The translations under genes and the position numbers were made by a program. Of a stretch of DNA of 36,511 bases, positions 9,151 through 16,343 are shown piece by piece (the first letter of the stretch is position 1; each line of letters starts with the position of its first letter). The stretch lies in contig CALWXQ010000014.1 of assembly GCA_944385545.1 (NCBI GenBank), forward strand, positions 1 through 36,511, read 5' to 3'. Below the pieces are notes generated by a model. It was not told the origin of the DNA. It searched no databases and saw only the letters and a list, made by a program, of their open reading frames with translations. This DNA comes from an uncultured Oscillospiraceae bacterium. GTDB taxonomy: Bacteria > Bacillota > Clostridia > Oscillospirales > Oscillospiraceae.

Positions 9151-9178
9151 ATTATATCAAAAATCTGTTATTTCACAA
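9151..9178 (-). promoter_or_regulatory. Putative promoter of sfsA
   Basis: On the minus strand TTGTGA (plus 9173-9178) is 16 nt from a perfect TATAAT (plus 9151-9156), about 70 nt upstream of sfsA. Confidence 0.5.
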
Positions 9179-9238
9179 TGTGTTTTTGTGTATCCACTCG
9201 ATTATTAGGGGCGCGTTATCTTGACGCATACAATTTAG

Positions 9239-9532
9239 ATGTTTCTGGATGACTTTGATGGAGATATGGTCTGTTCCAAGCTGTTATATCACGAAGCCCT
9301 GGGACGATTCGATGAGCCAAAAAGCTGGGAGATTCGGGAGATCAACGAAATCATGAATCAGTCTGTGAGCGGCTGGATTCCCTATCCCGACCCCAGAAGC
9401 TACAAGAAGTATGGTAAGCAGCGAGGTTGGATGCGTGGAAACGAACCAGCGGAAACAGACGGCAATCCCCTTGCTGAGTTTCGGGAACTGACCGAAGAAG
9501 AACTCAGTCAGATGGAATTGCTCTTTGATTAA
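9239..9532 (+). CDS. Orphan ORF of the integrative-element remnant, probably truncated
   Basis: A 97-residue product I do not recognise: acidic, rich in Trp, Tyr and Pro (for example SGWIPYPDPRSYKKYGKQRG), with no signal peptide. There is no convincing ribosome site; a TAG codon is directly upstream in frame and the ATG is the first available start. The preceding bases in another frame read RYLDAYNLDVSG and stop where this frame begins, so it may be the 3' part of a broken gene. It precedes the xis/int cassette of a Tn916-like element, which suggests it is a leftover of that element. Confidence 0.5.
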   Translation: MFLDDFDGDMVCSKLLYHEALGRFDEPKSWEIREINEIMNQSVSGWIPYPDPRSYKKYGKQRGWMRGNEPAETDGNPLAEFRELTEEELSQMELLFD

Positions 9533-9835
9533 GGCGCTGTGTTGCCATGTTGATGTCCTGCTTGTTGCCAGTTATGTTTCCGGAGAAATGCCTGATTTGC
9601 AAGGCTTTTTCTCCTTTGGAAACGAAAGCAACAAAGAAAAAGAAGAAAAGCAAAAATAGAAAGGACAACTGCCGAAAGGGGAAATCTGGTTTTTAGGAGT
9701 ATGTTGCCGATTCCTGTTTCCGGTTCCTTCCCTGTCCGACTTCAGGAGGTATCGAAATAAACACAACACAGAAAAATACAGGGTTTCGGATGCTCTGTCC
9801 CTGTGCAATGAATTGATTTATGGAGGTAAATGCCT

Positions 9836-10069
9836 ATGGCAAATAGCAAGAGCAATGCAAATGAGAAGAACTGTTTTGATATTCCGGTATGGCGCAGATA
9901 CACACTGACCATTGAAGAAGCTGCCGGGTATTATCACATCGGTGAAGGAAAACTGCGAATGCTGATTGATCAGAACCCCCACGAGGATTTCTACATGATG
10001 AACGGGAACCGGGCGCTGATCAAGCGGGAGAAGTTTGAACGGTATCTGGATCAGGCTACTGCTGTGTAA
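9836..10069 (+). CDS. xis: Excisionase (Xis), Tn916 family
   Basis: Small winged-helix DNA-binding protein that directs integrase towards excision. The 77-residue sequence contains DIPVWRRYTLTIEEAAGYY, HIGEGKLR and MMNGNRALIKREKFERYL, which parallels Tn916 Xis from end to end as I recall it. The ATG at 9836 is 9 nt after GGAGG (9822-9826); an ATG 6 nt earlier is too close to that site. It is followed by a terminator-like hairpin and then int. The roughly 300 bp upstream (9533-9835) contain no supported gene. Intact here, but probably without function because int is broken. Confidence 0.88.
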   Translation: MANSKSNANEKNCFDIPVWRRYTLTIEEAAGYYHIGEGKLRMLIDQNPHEDFYMMNGNRALIKREKFERYLDQATAV

Positions 10070-10082
10070 ACCGCAAAAAAAT

Positions 10083-10104
10083 AAAACGGCAAAGCTGCCG
10101 TTTT
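10083..10104 (+). terminator. Terminator-like hairpin after xis
   Basis: AAAACGGCA (10083-10091) and TGCCGTTTT (10096-10104) form a perfect 9-bp stem with loop AAGC and a terminal T-run, 13 nt after xis. Confidence 0.75.
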
Positions 10105-10122
10105 CCAATGATACAACTATAC

Positions 10123-10168
10123 GGAGAGCCAAATTTGTGATATGATGTTATCGCAAGTCTGGCTCTCC
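10123..10168 (+). promoter_or_regulatory. Inverted repeat flanking a putative int promoter
   Basis: GGAGAGCCA (10123-10131) and TGGCTCTCC (10160-10168) are perfect inverted arms 28 nt apart. Between them an extended -10 (TG-A-TATGAT, 10138-10146) could start transcription near 10153. The arms could serve as an operator. If transcription comes from upstream they would instead form a leader hairpin. Confidence 0.5.
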
Positions 10169-10189
10169 TTTCTTGAAAGGAGAGATTCC

Positions 10190-11388
10190 ATGAGCGAAAA
10201 AAGACGAGACAACTGTAACCGGATTTTGCGTGAAGGCGAATACCAGCGTACAGATGGGAGGTATCGGTACCGATATATTGACGAGGATGGTAAGGAGAAG
10301 AATGTATACAGTTGGCGGTTGGACAAGAACGATTCCACACCCAAGGGCAAGAAGCGGGAGCTTTCGCTGCGGGAGAAGGAAAAACAGATTCAGGCAGACC
10401 TGTTTGACCATATCGTTACCAATGGCGGGAATTATACGGTAATTGAGTTGGTAGAAAAGTATGTGTCTTTGAAAACCGGCGTGAGCCACAACACCCGTGC
10501 AGGATGCAAGACGGTGATCAATGTCCTGAAAAAAGAAGCTTTCGGAAAGCAGCGCATTGACAAGGTTCGCCTGTCAGATGCGAAAGCGTGGCTGATTAAG
10601 CTTCAGCAGGTGGACGGCAGAGGATACAGCTCCATTCACTCCATCAGAGATGTTCTGAGACCGGCTTTTCAGCTGGCGGTGGATGAGACCTGATTCGTAA
10701 GAATCCCTTTGGGTTTGAACTGGCATCGGTGATCGTGAACGATTCTGTCACCAGAGAAGCAATTACCCGGAAGCAGGAGCGAGAACTTCTGAAATTTATC
10801 AAAGAAGATAAACATTTCTGCCGATACTACGATGCAATCTACATCCTCTTTAACACGGGACTGCGAATCTCAGAATTCTGTGGGCTGACCATTTCTGATA
10901 TTGAGTTCGATCAAAGGCGTATCAAGGTTGACCATCAGCTACAGAGGACATCCCAGATGCAGCATGTGATTCAAGACCCCAAGACGGAAAGCGGTATCCG
11001 CTATGTGCCGATGAGCGAGGAAGTGGTGGCAGGTTTCCGTCGCATCATTGCCAATCGTGCAGCTCCGAAAGTAGAGCCGATGGTGGACGGACACGCTGGG
11101 TTCCTGTTTCTGGACAAGAATGACAGGCCGATGGTCGCACTGCATTGGGAGAAATACTTGCAGCACATTGTCGAGAAGTACAACAAAATCTACCGCATCC
11201 AGATGCCCAAAGTAACCCCTCATGTATGCAGACACACCTTCTGTTCCAATATGGCGAAATCCGGAATGAATCCAAAGACATTGCAGTATATCATGGGTCA
11301 TTCGGACATCAGCGTGACGCTGAATGTTTACACCCGTGTGCAGTTCGAGGACGCACAGGCAGAGCTGCTCCGAGTAGCGGAAGCCTAA
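10190..11388 (+). pseudogene. int: Tn916-type tyrosine integrase, disrupted by a frameshift
   Basis: Site-specific recombinase of the lambda-Int/Tn916 group. The 5' part (10190-10693) starts MSEKRRDN after GAAAGGAGAG and carries the arm-binding and core-binding domains. It ends prematurely at TGA 10691 after DET. The +1 frame continues exactly where homology predicts, as LIRKNPFGFEL, through the catalytic domain with R in TGLRISE, H-x-x-R in TPHVCRHTF and the nucleophile in LNVYTRV, to 11388. Loss of one C in the ACC-CTG run at about 10690 explains the break. Restored length is about 399 residues against about 405 for Tn916 Int. The second half could start at a GTG at 10729 but would lack DNA-binding domains. 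Confidence 0.9.
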
Positions 11389-11417
11389 AACACTCTGTTG
11401 GTACAGAGCAGTTTTTT
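11387..11417 (+). terminator. Terminator of int
   Basis: AAAAC and CTCTG pair with CAGAG and GTTTT around loop TTGGTA, ending in TTTTTT, directly overlapping the int stop codon. Confidence 0.7.
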
Positions 11418-11430
11418 ACCAACGGATTTA

Positions 11431-11544
11431 CCAATATTGCAGGGAAAAGCATGAGAAAATACGGGAAGATTTGAGAAGATACCCCGGTAAACATAGAAAC
11501 ACGAAAATGCCGAAAATCCCTGTAATATTGGGCATTTGAGAAGA
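11431..11544. repeat. Repeats downstream of int, candidate attachment-site arms
   Basis: CCAATATTGCAGGG (11431-11444) and CCCTGTAATATTGG (11518-11531) are inverted copies with one mismatch. ATTTGAGAAGA occurs as a direct repeat at 11469-11479 and 11534-11544. In Tn916-like elements integrase arm sites lie just outside int, so these may belong to the right end of the element. No matching left-end copy was found by eye. Confidence 0.4.
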
Positions 11545-11571
11545 AATACAAGACTTATACGGAGATATGAG

Positions 11572-12006
11572 ATGATGATAAAAATACTGTTTATTTGCCA
11601 CGGCAATATTTGCCGCAGTCCCATGGGGGAGTATATTTTGAAGGATATGGTGGCCAGGGCCGGGGTTTCGGGGCGGTTCGATATTGCCTCGGCGGCGGTG
11701 AGCCGGGAGGAAATCGGCAGTCCGGTGTATCCGCCGGCGCGGCGGGAGCTGGCCAGGCATGGGATCCGCTGCGACGGGCATAGGGCGCGGCAGGTGACCC
11801 GGGAGGACTTTGACCGGTTTGACCGGATCTATTACATGGACGAGAGTAACCGCCGGTATCTGAGCCGAATGCTGCCCCGGGATGAAAGGAAGATCCGGCC
11901 TCTGTTGGAGCGGGATGTGGCGGATCCCTGGTATACCGGGGACTTCGGCGCCGCCTGGTCGGATATTGAGGAAGGCTGCCGCAGGATCCTGGAGGAGTTT
12001 CTATGA
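11572..12006 (+). CDS. Low-molecular-weight protein tyrosine phosphatase
   Basis: Cytoplasmic phosphatase of the LMW-PTP/arsenate reductase fold. The 144-residue protein has the P-loop C9-HGNIC-R15-S near the N-terminus and the general acid loop D118-PWYTGDF near the C-terminus, giving a complete active site. ATG at 11572 is preferred (GGAG 7 nt upstream); a second ATG follows at once. The stop overlaps the next gene in ATGA, so the pair is co-translated. In other bacteria such enzymes act on tyrosine kinases of capsule synthesis, but no such kinase is in the window. AspWTyr in the acid loop favours phosphatase over arsenate reductase. Confidence 0.93.
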   Translation: MMIKILFICHGNICRSPMGEYILKDMVARAGVSGRFDIASAAVSREEIGSPVYPPARRELARHGIRCDGHRARQVTREDFDRFDRIYYMDESNRRYLSRMLPRDERKIRPLLERDVADPWYTGDFGAAWSDIEEGCRRILEEFL

Positions 12007-12536
12007 ACAAAGCGGTTTTGGAGGAGCAGCTGGCCCAGCTGCCCCTGTACACCTTCGGATATCTGTCCCCTGGGGAGCTGGAGTTTACCCAGCGGGTGCG
12101 CTGGGTCTGCCGGCAGGAATGTCCCATGTACGCAAAGAGCTGGGCCTGTCCGCCTGGGGTGGGCAGTGTGGAAAGCTGCCGGGACAAGTGCCTGAGCTAT
12201 GAAAACTGCCTGATGATCGCCACCGTCACCGAGGTGGAGGATATTTCGGACATCAGCCAGACGCTGGCCACCCGGCCGGAGCATGAGGAACTGACCAACC
12301 AGGTAGGGCAGCTGCTGCGCGATCAGGGTGTGGAGCCGTATATCCTGTCCACCGAGGCCTGCCAGATCTGCCGGCGGTGCGCCTGCCTGGACGGCCTGCC
12401 CTGTCGCCATCCGCAGAAGATGCATCCGTGTGTAGAGAGCCACGGGATCAACGTCCTGCCGGTGCTGGAGAAGATGGGGATCGAATTTCAGTACGGGGCC
12501 AATGTGGTGACCTGGATATCCCTGCTGTTTTACTGA
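12003..12536 (+). CDS. DUF2284-like predicted metal-binding protein
   Basis: A 177-residue cysteine-rich cytoplasmic protein. Cysteines cluster as CRQECPMYAKSWACPPGVG near residues 38-55, then CRDKC and ENC, and later CQICRRCACLDGLPCRHP around residues 120-140, the pattern of DUF2284 proteins thought to bind metal or an Fe-S cluster. The biochemical role is unknown. Its ATG overlaps the phosphatase stop by 4 nt, so it is translationally coupled, which suggests a shared function but does not define one. A terminator-like hairpin follows at 12555. Confidence 0.82.
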   Translation: MNKAVLEEQLAQLPLYTFGYLSPGELEFTQRVRWVCRQECPMYAKSWACPPGVGSVESCRDKCLSYENCLMIATVTEVEDISDISQTLATRPEHEELTNQVGQLLRDQGVEPYILSTEACQICRRCACLDGLPCRHPQKMHPCVESHGINVLPVLEKMGIEFQYGANVVTWISLLFY

Positions 12537-12554
12537 TTAATGGGTACTGAATAA

Positions 12555-12596
12555 CACAAAAAAGCTTGAAAGCCAAGGCTTTCCGCTTCCTTTTGT
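12555..12596 (+). terminator. Terminator of the phosphatase/DUF2284 operon
   Basis: GAAAGCC and GGCTTTC form the core stem, extended by ACAAAAAAGC pairing imperfectly with GCTTCCTTTTGT, 18 nt after the stop codon. It is also the first of six consecutive hairpins. Confidence 0.7.
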
Positions 12597-12604
12597 ATTA
12601 TTCG

Positions 12605-12780
12605 GGTGCAAGGTTTTTGCTCTAAAACGAGCAAAAACCTTGCACCTGCTTATCCGGCATGGTGCGCCATGCCGGATAAGATACCCATTGATTGCTGTCT
12701 GCATTCCATAAAAGCGGTTAAAAAGCGCCGCTTTTATGGAATTACACACCTTCGGTGTGTGAATAAGTCGTTATCACGAC
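12605..12780. repeat. Array of five further intergenic hairpins
   Basis: Five stem-loops follow one another with short gaps: an 18-bp perfect stem (12605-12622 with 12629-12646), a 14-bp perfect stem (12649-12662 with 12667-12680), a 15-bp perfect stem (12703-12717 with 12728-12742), ACACACC/GGTGTGT (12744-12760) and GTCGT/ACGAC (12767-12780). Stem sequences differ, so this is not a tandem repeat or CRISPR array. No supported gene lies within. The gap is between convergent genes. Function unknown; possible nested small repeats or strong RNA-stabilising structure. Confidence 0.75.
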
Positions 12781-12802
12781 ATATTCAGCAGACATTGATT
12801 AA

Positions 12803-12938
12803 GCGTTCGCGGCGCGCCGCCATTCAGGAAGGACTTCGGCCCATGGGTATGGATAGGCATCCCCATCGGTTGCCCCATAAGGGGTGAGATGCCGGCATTT
12901 ATGAATCATTTTCCTATGAATGCGGAGCTTTCATAGGC
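12803..12938. repeat. Second copy of the core of the 5.8-kb repeat element
   Basis: This stretch aligns with 5826-5961 over its full length, for example GGTTGCCCC...AAGGGG.GAGATG and GAATGCGGAGCTTTCATAG in both. The terminal repeats TAGGGAACCTCTGA are not present here, so it is a partial or differently bounded copy. Non-coding as far as can be seen. Confidence 0.8.
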
Positions 12939-12974
12939 AAACGCGCGGAGAACCTAACGGTTCTCCGCGCGTTT
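12939..12974. terminator. Bidirectional terminator before glyS end
   Basis: A perfect 16-bp stem (12939-12954 with 12959-12974), loop TAAC, flanked by AAA and TTT, 12 nt beyond the minus-strand glyS stop codon. Confidence 0.85.
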
Positions 12975-12986
12975 GATGAGAATGGA

Positions 12987-14414
12987 TCAGAAATCGCACT
13001 TGGCGGCGATGTAGTCCTTCAGCTGGCTGATGGGGATGCGCACCTGCTCCATGGTGTCCCGATCCCGGACGGTGACGCAGTTGTCGGCGGGGGTGTTCTC
13101 GTCGCCTACGGTCTGGAAGTCCACGGTGATGCACAGGGGAGTGCCGATTTCGTCCTCCCGGCGGTAGCGTTTGCCGATGGAACCGGCGTCGTCGAAGTCC
13201 ACCATGAAGTCCTTCTTCAGCATCTTGTAAACCTCCTCGGCCTTGGGGGAGAGCTTCTTGCTCAGGGGCAGCACAGCCGCCTTGAAGGGGGCGAGGTACG
13301 GGTGCAGCCGCAGCACGGTGCGGACGTCGGGGTTCCCCTTCTTGTCGGTGCCCACCACTTCCTCGTCATAGGCCTCGCACAGGAAGGCCAGGGCCACCCG
13401 GTCGCAGCCCAGGCTTGGCTCAATGACGTAGGGGATGTAGTGCTCGTTCTTCTCCTGGTCGTAGTATTCCAGGCTCTTGCCGCTGGCCTCCTGGTGACGG
13501 CCCAGGTCGTAGTCGGTTCGGTCGGCAATGCCCCACAGCTCGCCCCAGCCGCTGCCGAAGGGGAACTGATACTCGATGTCGGTGGTAGCCCGGGAGTAGA
13601 AGGCCAGCTCGGCAGGCGCATGATCCCGCAGCCGCAGGGATTCCTCCCGGATGCCCAGAGACAGCAGCCAGTTCTTGCAGAAGTCCTTCCAGTAAGCGAA
13701 CCACTCCAGATCCGTGCCGGGCTGGCAGAAGAATTCGCACTCCATCTGTTCAAATTCCCGGGTGCGGAAGGTGAAGTTGCCCGGCGTAATCTCATTGCGG
13801 AAGGCTTTGCCCACCTGGCAGACGCCGAAGGGCAGCTTCTTGCGGGTGGTGCGCTGGATGTTGGCGAAGTTGACGAAGATGCCCTGGGCTGTCTCCGGAC
13901 GCAGGTAGCAGGTGGAGGCGGTGTCCTCGGTGACGCCGATCTGGGTCTTGAACATCAGATTGAACTTGCGGATGGCGGTGAAGTGGTGCTTGCCGCACTG
14001 GGGGCAGACCACATCCTCATGATCGGAAATGAAGGCGTCCATTTCCTCAAAGCTCATGGCGTCCACGTTGACCCCCTGGCCCGAGGGAGCGGCCTCAATG
14101 AGCTTGTCCGCCCGCTCCCGGGAGCCGCAGCCCTTGCAGTCCACCAGCGGATCGGAGAAGGAGCCCACGTGTCCGGTGGTGACCCAGGTGGTGGGATTCA
14201 TCAAAATGGCGGCGTCCAGGCCCACGTTGTAGTCAGACTCCTGAACGAACTTCTTCAGCCAGGCCTTCTTGACGTTGTTCTTGAACTCCACGCCCAGAGG
14301 GCCGTAGTCCCAGGAGTTGGCAAGGCCGCCGTAGATCTCGGAGCCGGCGTAGACGAAGCCGCGGTTTTTGCAGAGGTTGACGATCATATCCAGTGTCTTT
14401 TCGCTGTTTTTCAT
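12987..14414 (-). CDS. glyS: Glycine-tRNA ligase, dimeric class II type
   Basis: Charges tRNA-Gly with glycine using ATP. The 475-residue single-chain enzyme is of the homodimeric eukaryote/archaea-like type also used by many Firmicutes, not the alpha2beta2 type. Seen: the N-terminal [18 protein letters not shown], zinc-type pairs C93xxC96 and C137xxC140, class II motif 2 as [19 protein letters not shown] near residues 205-223 and motif 3 around [14 protein letters not shown]-terminal anticodon-binding domain follows, with [19 protein letters not shown]. The ATG follows TGGAGGACAG. A candidate promoter overlaps the end of the upstream acyltransferase gene. There is no room for a T-box leader if that promoter is used. 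Confidence 0.96.
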   Translation of the reverse strand: MKNSEKTLDMIVNLCKNRGFVYAGSEIYGGLANSWDYGPLGVEFKNNVKKAWLKKFVQESDYNVGLDAAILMNPTTWVTTGHVGSFSDPLVDCKGCGSRERADKLIEAAPSGQGVNVDAMSFEEMDAFISDHEDVVCPQCGKHHFTAIRKFNLMFKTQIGVTEDTASTCYLRPETAQGIFVNFANIQRTTRKKLPFGVCQVGKAFRNEITPGNFTFRTREFEQMECEFFCQPGTDLEWFAYWKDFCKNWLLSLGIREESLRLRDHAPAELAFYSRATTDIEYQFPFGSGWGELWGIADRTDYDLGRHQEASGKSLEYYDQEKNEHYIPYVIEPSLGCDRVALAFLCEAYDEEVVGTDKKGNPDVRTVLRLHPYLAPFKAAVLPLSKKLSPKAEEVYKMLKKDFMVDFDDAGSIGKRYRREDEIGTPLCITVDFQTVGDENTPADNCVTVRDRDTMEQVRIPISQLKDYIAAKCDF

Positions 14415-14453
14415 GCTCTGTCCTCCAAAACTGGTTGGTTTTCATAAAGTATC

Positions 14454-14481
14454 ATGATACCCCATATCCCGGGGAAATCAA
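14454..14481 (-). promoter_or_regulatory. Putative promoter of glyS
   Basis: On the minus strand TTGATT (plus 14476-14481) is 16 nt from TATCAT (plus 14454-14459), about 40 nt before the glyS ATG; it overlaps the stop codon of the acyltransferase gene. Confidence 0.45.
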
Positions 14482-15311
14482 GGCGTTTCTTCCGGCACCT
14501 CTGGGCGATACTCCTCCCCCAGATCCGCCAGCATTTTCTCGTACACCAGGTTCCCCAGCTCCACGGTGGTCAGCCCAGCGAAATCCTCCGGCCGGAGCAC
14601 CTCCACCAGGTGCAGGTCTACGTCGGTGCGGCGCAGCTGCTTCAGGTTCCTGAAAATTTGCCGGGTATTGCGGATGGTGCAGATCACAATGGGCACCTGC
14701 GCTTTCTGGGCGATTTTGAACACGCCGCTGCGGAAGTGGTGGAGCTTGTTGTCCCGGCTGGTATAGCCCTCCGGGAAAACGCCGATGGAAACCTGATCCT
14801 CCTTCAGCAGCTTGATGCATTTGAGAATCACCTGCAATGCCTGCCGGTCGTTGTTCCGATCCAGGCTCTGGCACAGGATCTTGTGCATGATTTTGCCCAC
14901 GATGAACATGGACTCGTTTTCCTGCTTGGTGATGAAGGCCAGCTGGCTTTTGCGGAAGCAGTGGAGCAGGATCCCGGGGTCGGCCACAAACAGATGGTTG
15001 CACACCAGCAAAAACCGGCCCTCCTGGGGAGTCTTCTCCAGTCCCTGGGTGCGGAGCCGGACGCCCACCAGGGTAATCAGAGCTTCAATATAGGGGTACA
15101 TCACGGCACGGTAGAATTTGCTGTCCCGCTCCTGGGGCTTGTCCATATCCACCAGGGCGCAGATCAGGCACAAAAAGCCGAAGGTCAGGGCCAGCAGGCC
15201 CAGGGCAAAGGCCGCGAACAGACCCGGGAAGGCCCACCAGGCCAGCTCCGTCCCCGCGCACAGCGCGGCGCCCAGGGCCGCCGCCAGCAGGGCGATTCCT
15301 TTCAGCAGCAT
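14478..15311 (-). CDS. PlsC-type 1-acyl-sn-glycerol-3-phosphate acyltransferase
   Basis: Membrane enzyme expected to acylate lysophosphatidic acid in phospholipid synthesis. The 277-residue protein has two hydrophobic N-terminal segments (about 3-20 and 25-52), then the acyltransferase motif I N-H106-LFVA-D111 (HX4D) and motif III FPEG (179-182) with the following YTSRD. The ATG at 15311 is backed by GGGAGGAGAGCT. A much longer in-frame extension to 15743 has no support and would cross the divergent promoter region. Its leader, about 160 nt, holds a conserved-looking folded element (15361-15440). PlsC family membership is clear; the precise acceptor could differ. Confidence 0.9.
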   Translation of the reverse strand: MLLKGIALLAAALGAALCAGTELAWWAFPGLFAAFALGLLALTFGFLCLICALVDMDKPQERDSKFYRAVMYPYIEALITLVGVRLRTQGLEKTPQEGRFLLVCNHLFVADPGILLHCFRKSQLAFITKQENESMFIVGKIMHKILCQSLDRNNDRQALQVILKCIKLLKEDQVSIGVFPEGYTSRDNKLHHFRSGVFKIAQKAQVPIVICTIRNTRQIFRNLKQLRRTDVDLHLVEVLRPEDFAGLTTVELGNLVYEKMLADLGEEYRPEVPEETP

Positions 15312-15360
15312 AGCTCTCCTCCCAAAACGATTCTCCTGGAATCTCCCCGGCAATGGGCTG

Positions 15361-15440
15361 CGGATGAAAAAACGGGAAATCCATACAGGATTCTTCCCAT
15401 TTTTTGCGTCTTCGGCTGTGCCGGAGGCTTTCGGCATCCG
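15361..15440 (-). promoter_or_regulatory. Structured leader element with terminator-like hairpin
   Basis: Within the leader of the acyltransferase gene, CGGATG and CATCCG pair at the ends (plus 15361-15366 and 15435-15440). Inside is a terminator-like hairpin (plus 15367-15405): A6, GGGAA and ATCC pair with GGAT, TTCCC and T6. A short GC stem CGGC-ACA-GCCG competes with GCCG-N8-CGGC. This resembles an attenuator, but no known riboswitch class could be matched. Confidence 0.45.
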
Positions 15441-15474
15441 CGTTGCCGCTTTCGTATGAGATTCCATAATTGCT

Positions 15475-15503
15475 ATTATACTCCGTTTTTTCCGGGGAAA
15501 CAA
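15475..15503 (-). promoter_or_regulatory. Putative promoter of the acyltransferase gene
   Basis: On the minus strand TTGTTT (plus 15498-15503) is 17 nt from a perfect TATAAT (plus 15475-15480), giving a leader of about 160 nt. Confidence 0.6.
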
Positions 15504-15560
15504 GGCGAAATACTGACCAAAGAGTTTTTTCTCAAAAGGCTGGAAATTGGGGGAATAGAC

Positions 15561-15569
15561 TGGTATAAT
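15561..15569 (+). promoter_or_regulatory. Extended -10 promoter of the membrane protein/cca operon
   Basis: TG-G-TATAAT at 15561-15569, about 43 nt before the ATG at 15612. No good -35 box is visible, as is common for extended -10 promoters. Confidence 0.55.
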
Positions 15570-15611
15570 AAAAAAGTACATTTGTGATTTTTCCCACAGG
15601 AGGGACGAACC

Positions 15612-16343
15612 ATGACGGATGGTTTCAAGAAGGATTTCGCACCGGTGTGGCTGACCGCGGCGCTGGGCCTGGCGGCGCTGGTTCTCAGGCGGCTGATGTA
15701 TGACTTTGCTTTGGATCAGCGGGGGCTGCTCATCACCTGGCACCCGCTGGCGGTGATTTTATGGATGGTGACTGCTTTGGCGGCAGCGCTGGTTCTTTGG
15801 ACAGCCCGGCATCAGACGCCGTCAGTGACCCGGAAGGCCTCGTTTCACCGGATTTCCGCCCTGGGCCAGGGGCTGTTTGGGCTGGGGATCGGGGCCACGG
15901 TGCTGCTGTGCCAAAGCCCCGCCTCCGGACGCTTGGGGACGGCCTGGAAGATTCTGGGCCTGACCGCCGCCTGCCTGCTTCTTGCCGGCGCTTTTGCCGG
16001 GCGCAGGCTCCTGTTTCCGGCCAATGTGGCGTCCTGCGTCTTCCTGGCCGTGCATATCGTGGCCAACTATCGATGCTGGAGCAGCGATCCACAGCTTCAG
16101 GACTATCTGTTCGCCCTGCTGGGGGCCATGGGGCTGATGTTCTACGGATTTTACACCGCCGCCGCGGAGGTGGACAGCGCCAACCCCCGGGTTCGGATGG
16201 GCATGGGACTGGCGGGCCTGTATTTCAGCCTGGTGCAGCTGGGAGATCCCCAGTATCCCGGGCTGTATCTGGGCGGAGCCCTGTGGGTGCTTACGGGGCT
16301 GCTCCCCGCCGCCCGGAGCGGGGACTCTGGTGAGACGCTATGA
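15612..16343 (+). CDS. Polytopic membrane protein of unknown function
   Basis: A 243-residue hydrophobic protein with about eight predicted membrane segments (roughly residues 11-29, 44-62, 84-103, 113-130, 137-153, 163-183, 197-211 and 219-233) joined by short loops. No catalytic or transport motif is recognisable. The ATG has AGGAGGG upstream. Its stop overlaps the start of cca in ATGA, so it is the first gene of a coupled three-gene operon with the CCA-adding enzyme and a metallo-beta-lactamase lipoprotein. I do not recognise the family; position gives little clue to function. Confidence 0.85.
   Translation: MTDGFKKDFAPVWLTAALGLAALVLRRLMYDFALDQRGLLITWHPLAVILWMVTALAAALVLWTARHQTPSVTRKASFHRISALGQGLFGLGIGATVLLCQSPASGRLGTAWKILGLTAACLLLAGAFAGRRLLFPANVASCVFLAVHIVANYRCWSSDPQLQDYLFALLGAMGLMFYGFYTAAAEVDSANPRVRMGMGLAGLYFSLVQLGDPQYPGLYLGGALWVLTGLLPAARSGDSGETL

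Noticed and set aside
8566..9252. 228-codon plus-strand frame over sfsA
   Set aside because: Antisense to a well-supported gene for nearly its full length; only its last codons are of interest as a possible fragment of the mobile-element gene.
10680..10735. Programmed frameshift within int
   Set aside because: No slippery heptamer or downstream stimulating structure; relatives as I recall them have an uninterrupted frame, so a simple one-base deletion is more likely.
12605..12780. CRISPR array
   Set aside because: The palindromic units differ in sequence and spacing; there is no repeated unit with unique spacers.
14415..14480. T-box riboswitch before glyS
   Set aside because: Only about 60 nt separate the genes; no specifier stem or T-box sequence is seen.
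15361..15440. c-di-GMP-I riboswitch upstream of the acyltransferase
   Set aside because: AAGCCTCCGGC recalls part of that class, but the other conserved segments (tetraloop, receptor and the GGxAGGTA half) are missing.
14454..15587. 377-codon plus-strand frame over the acyltransferase gene
   Set aside because: Shadow of the minus-strand gene and its leader, with no start signal.
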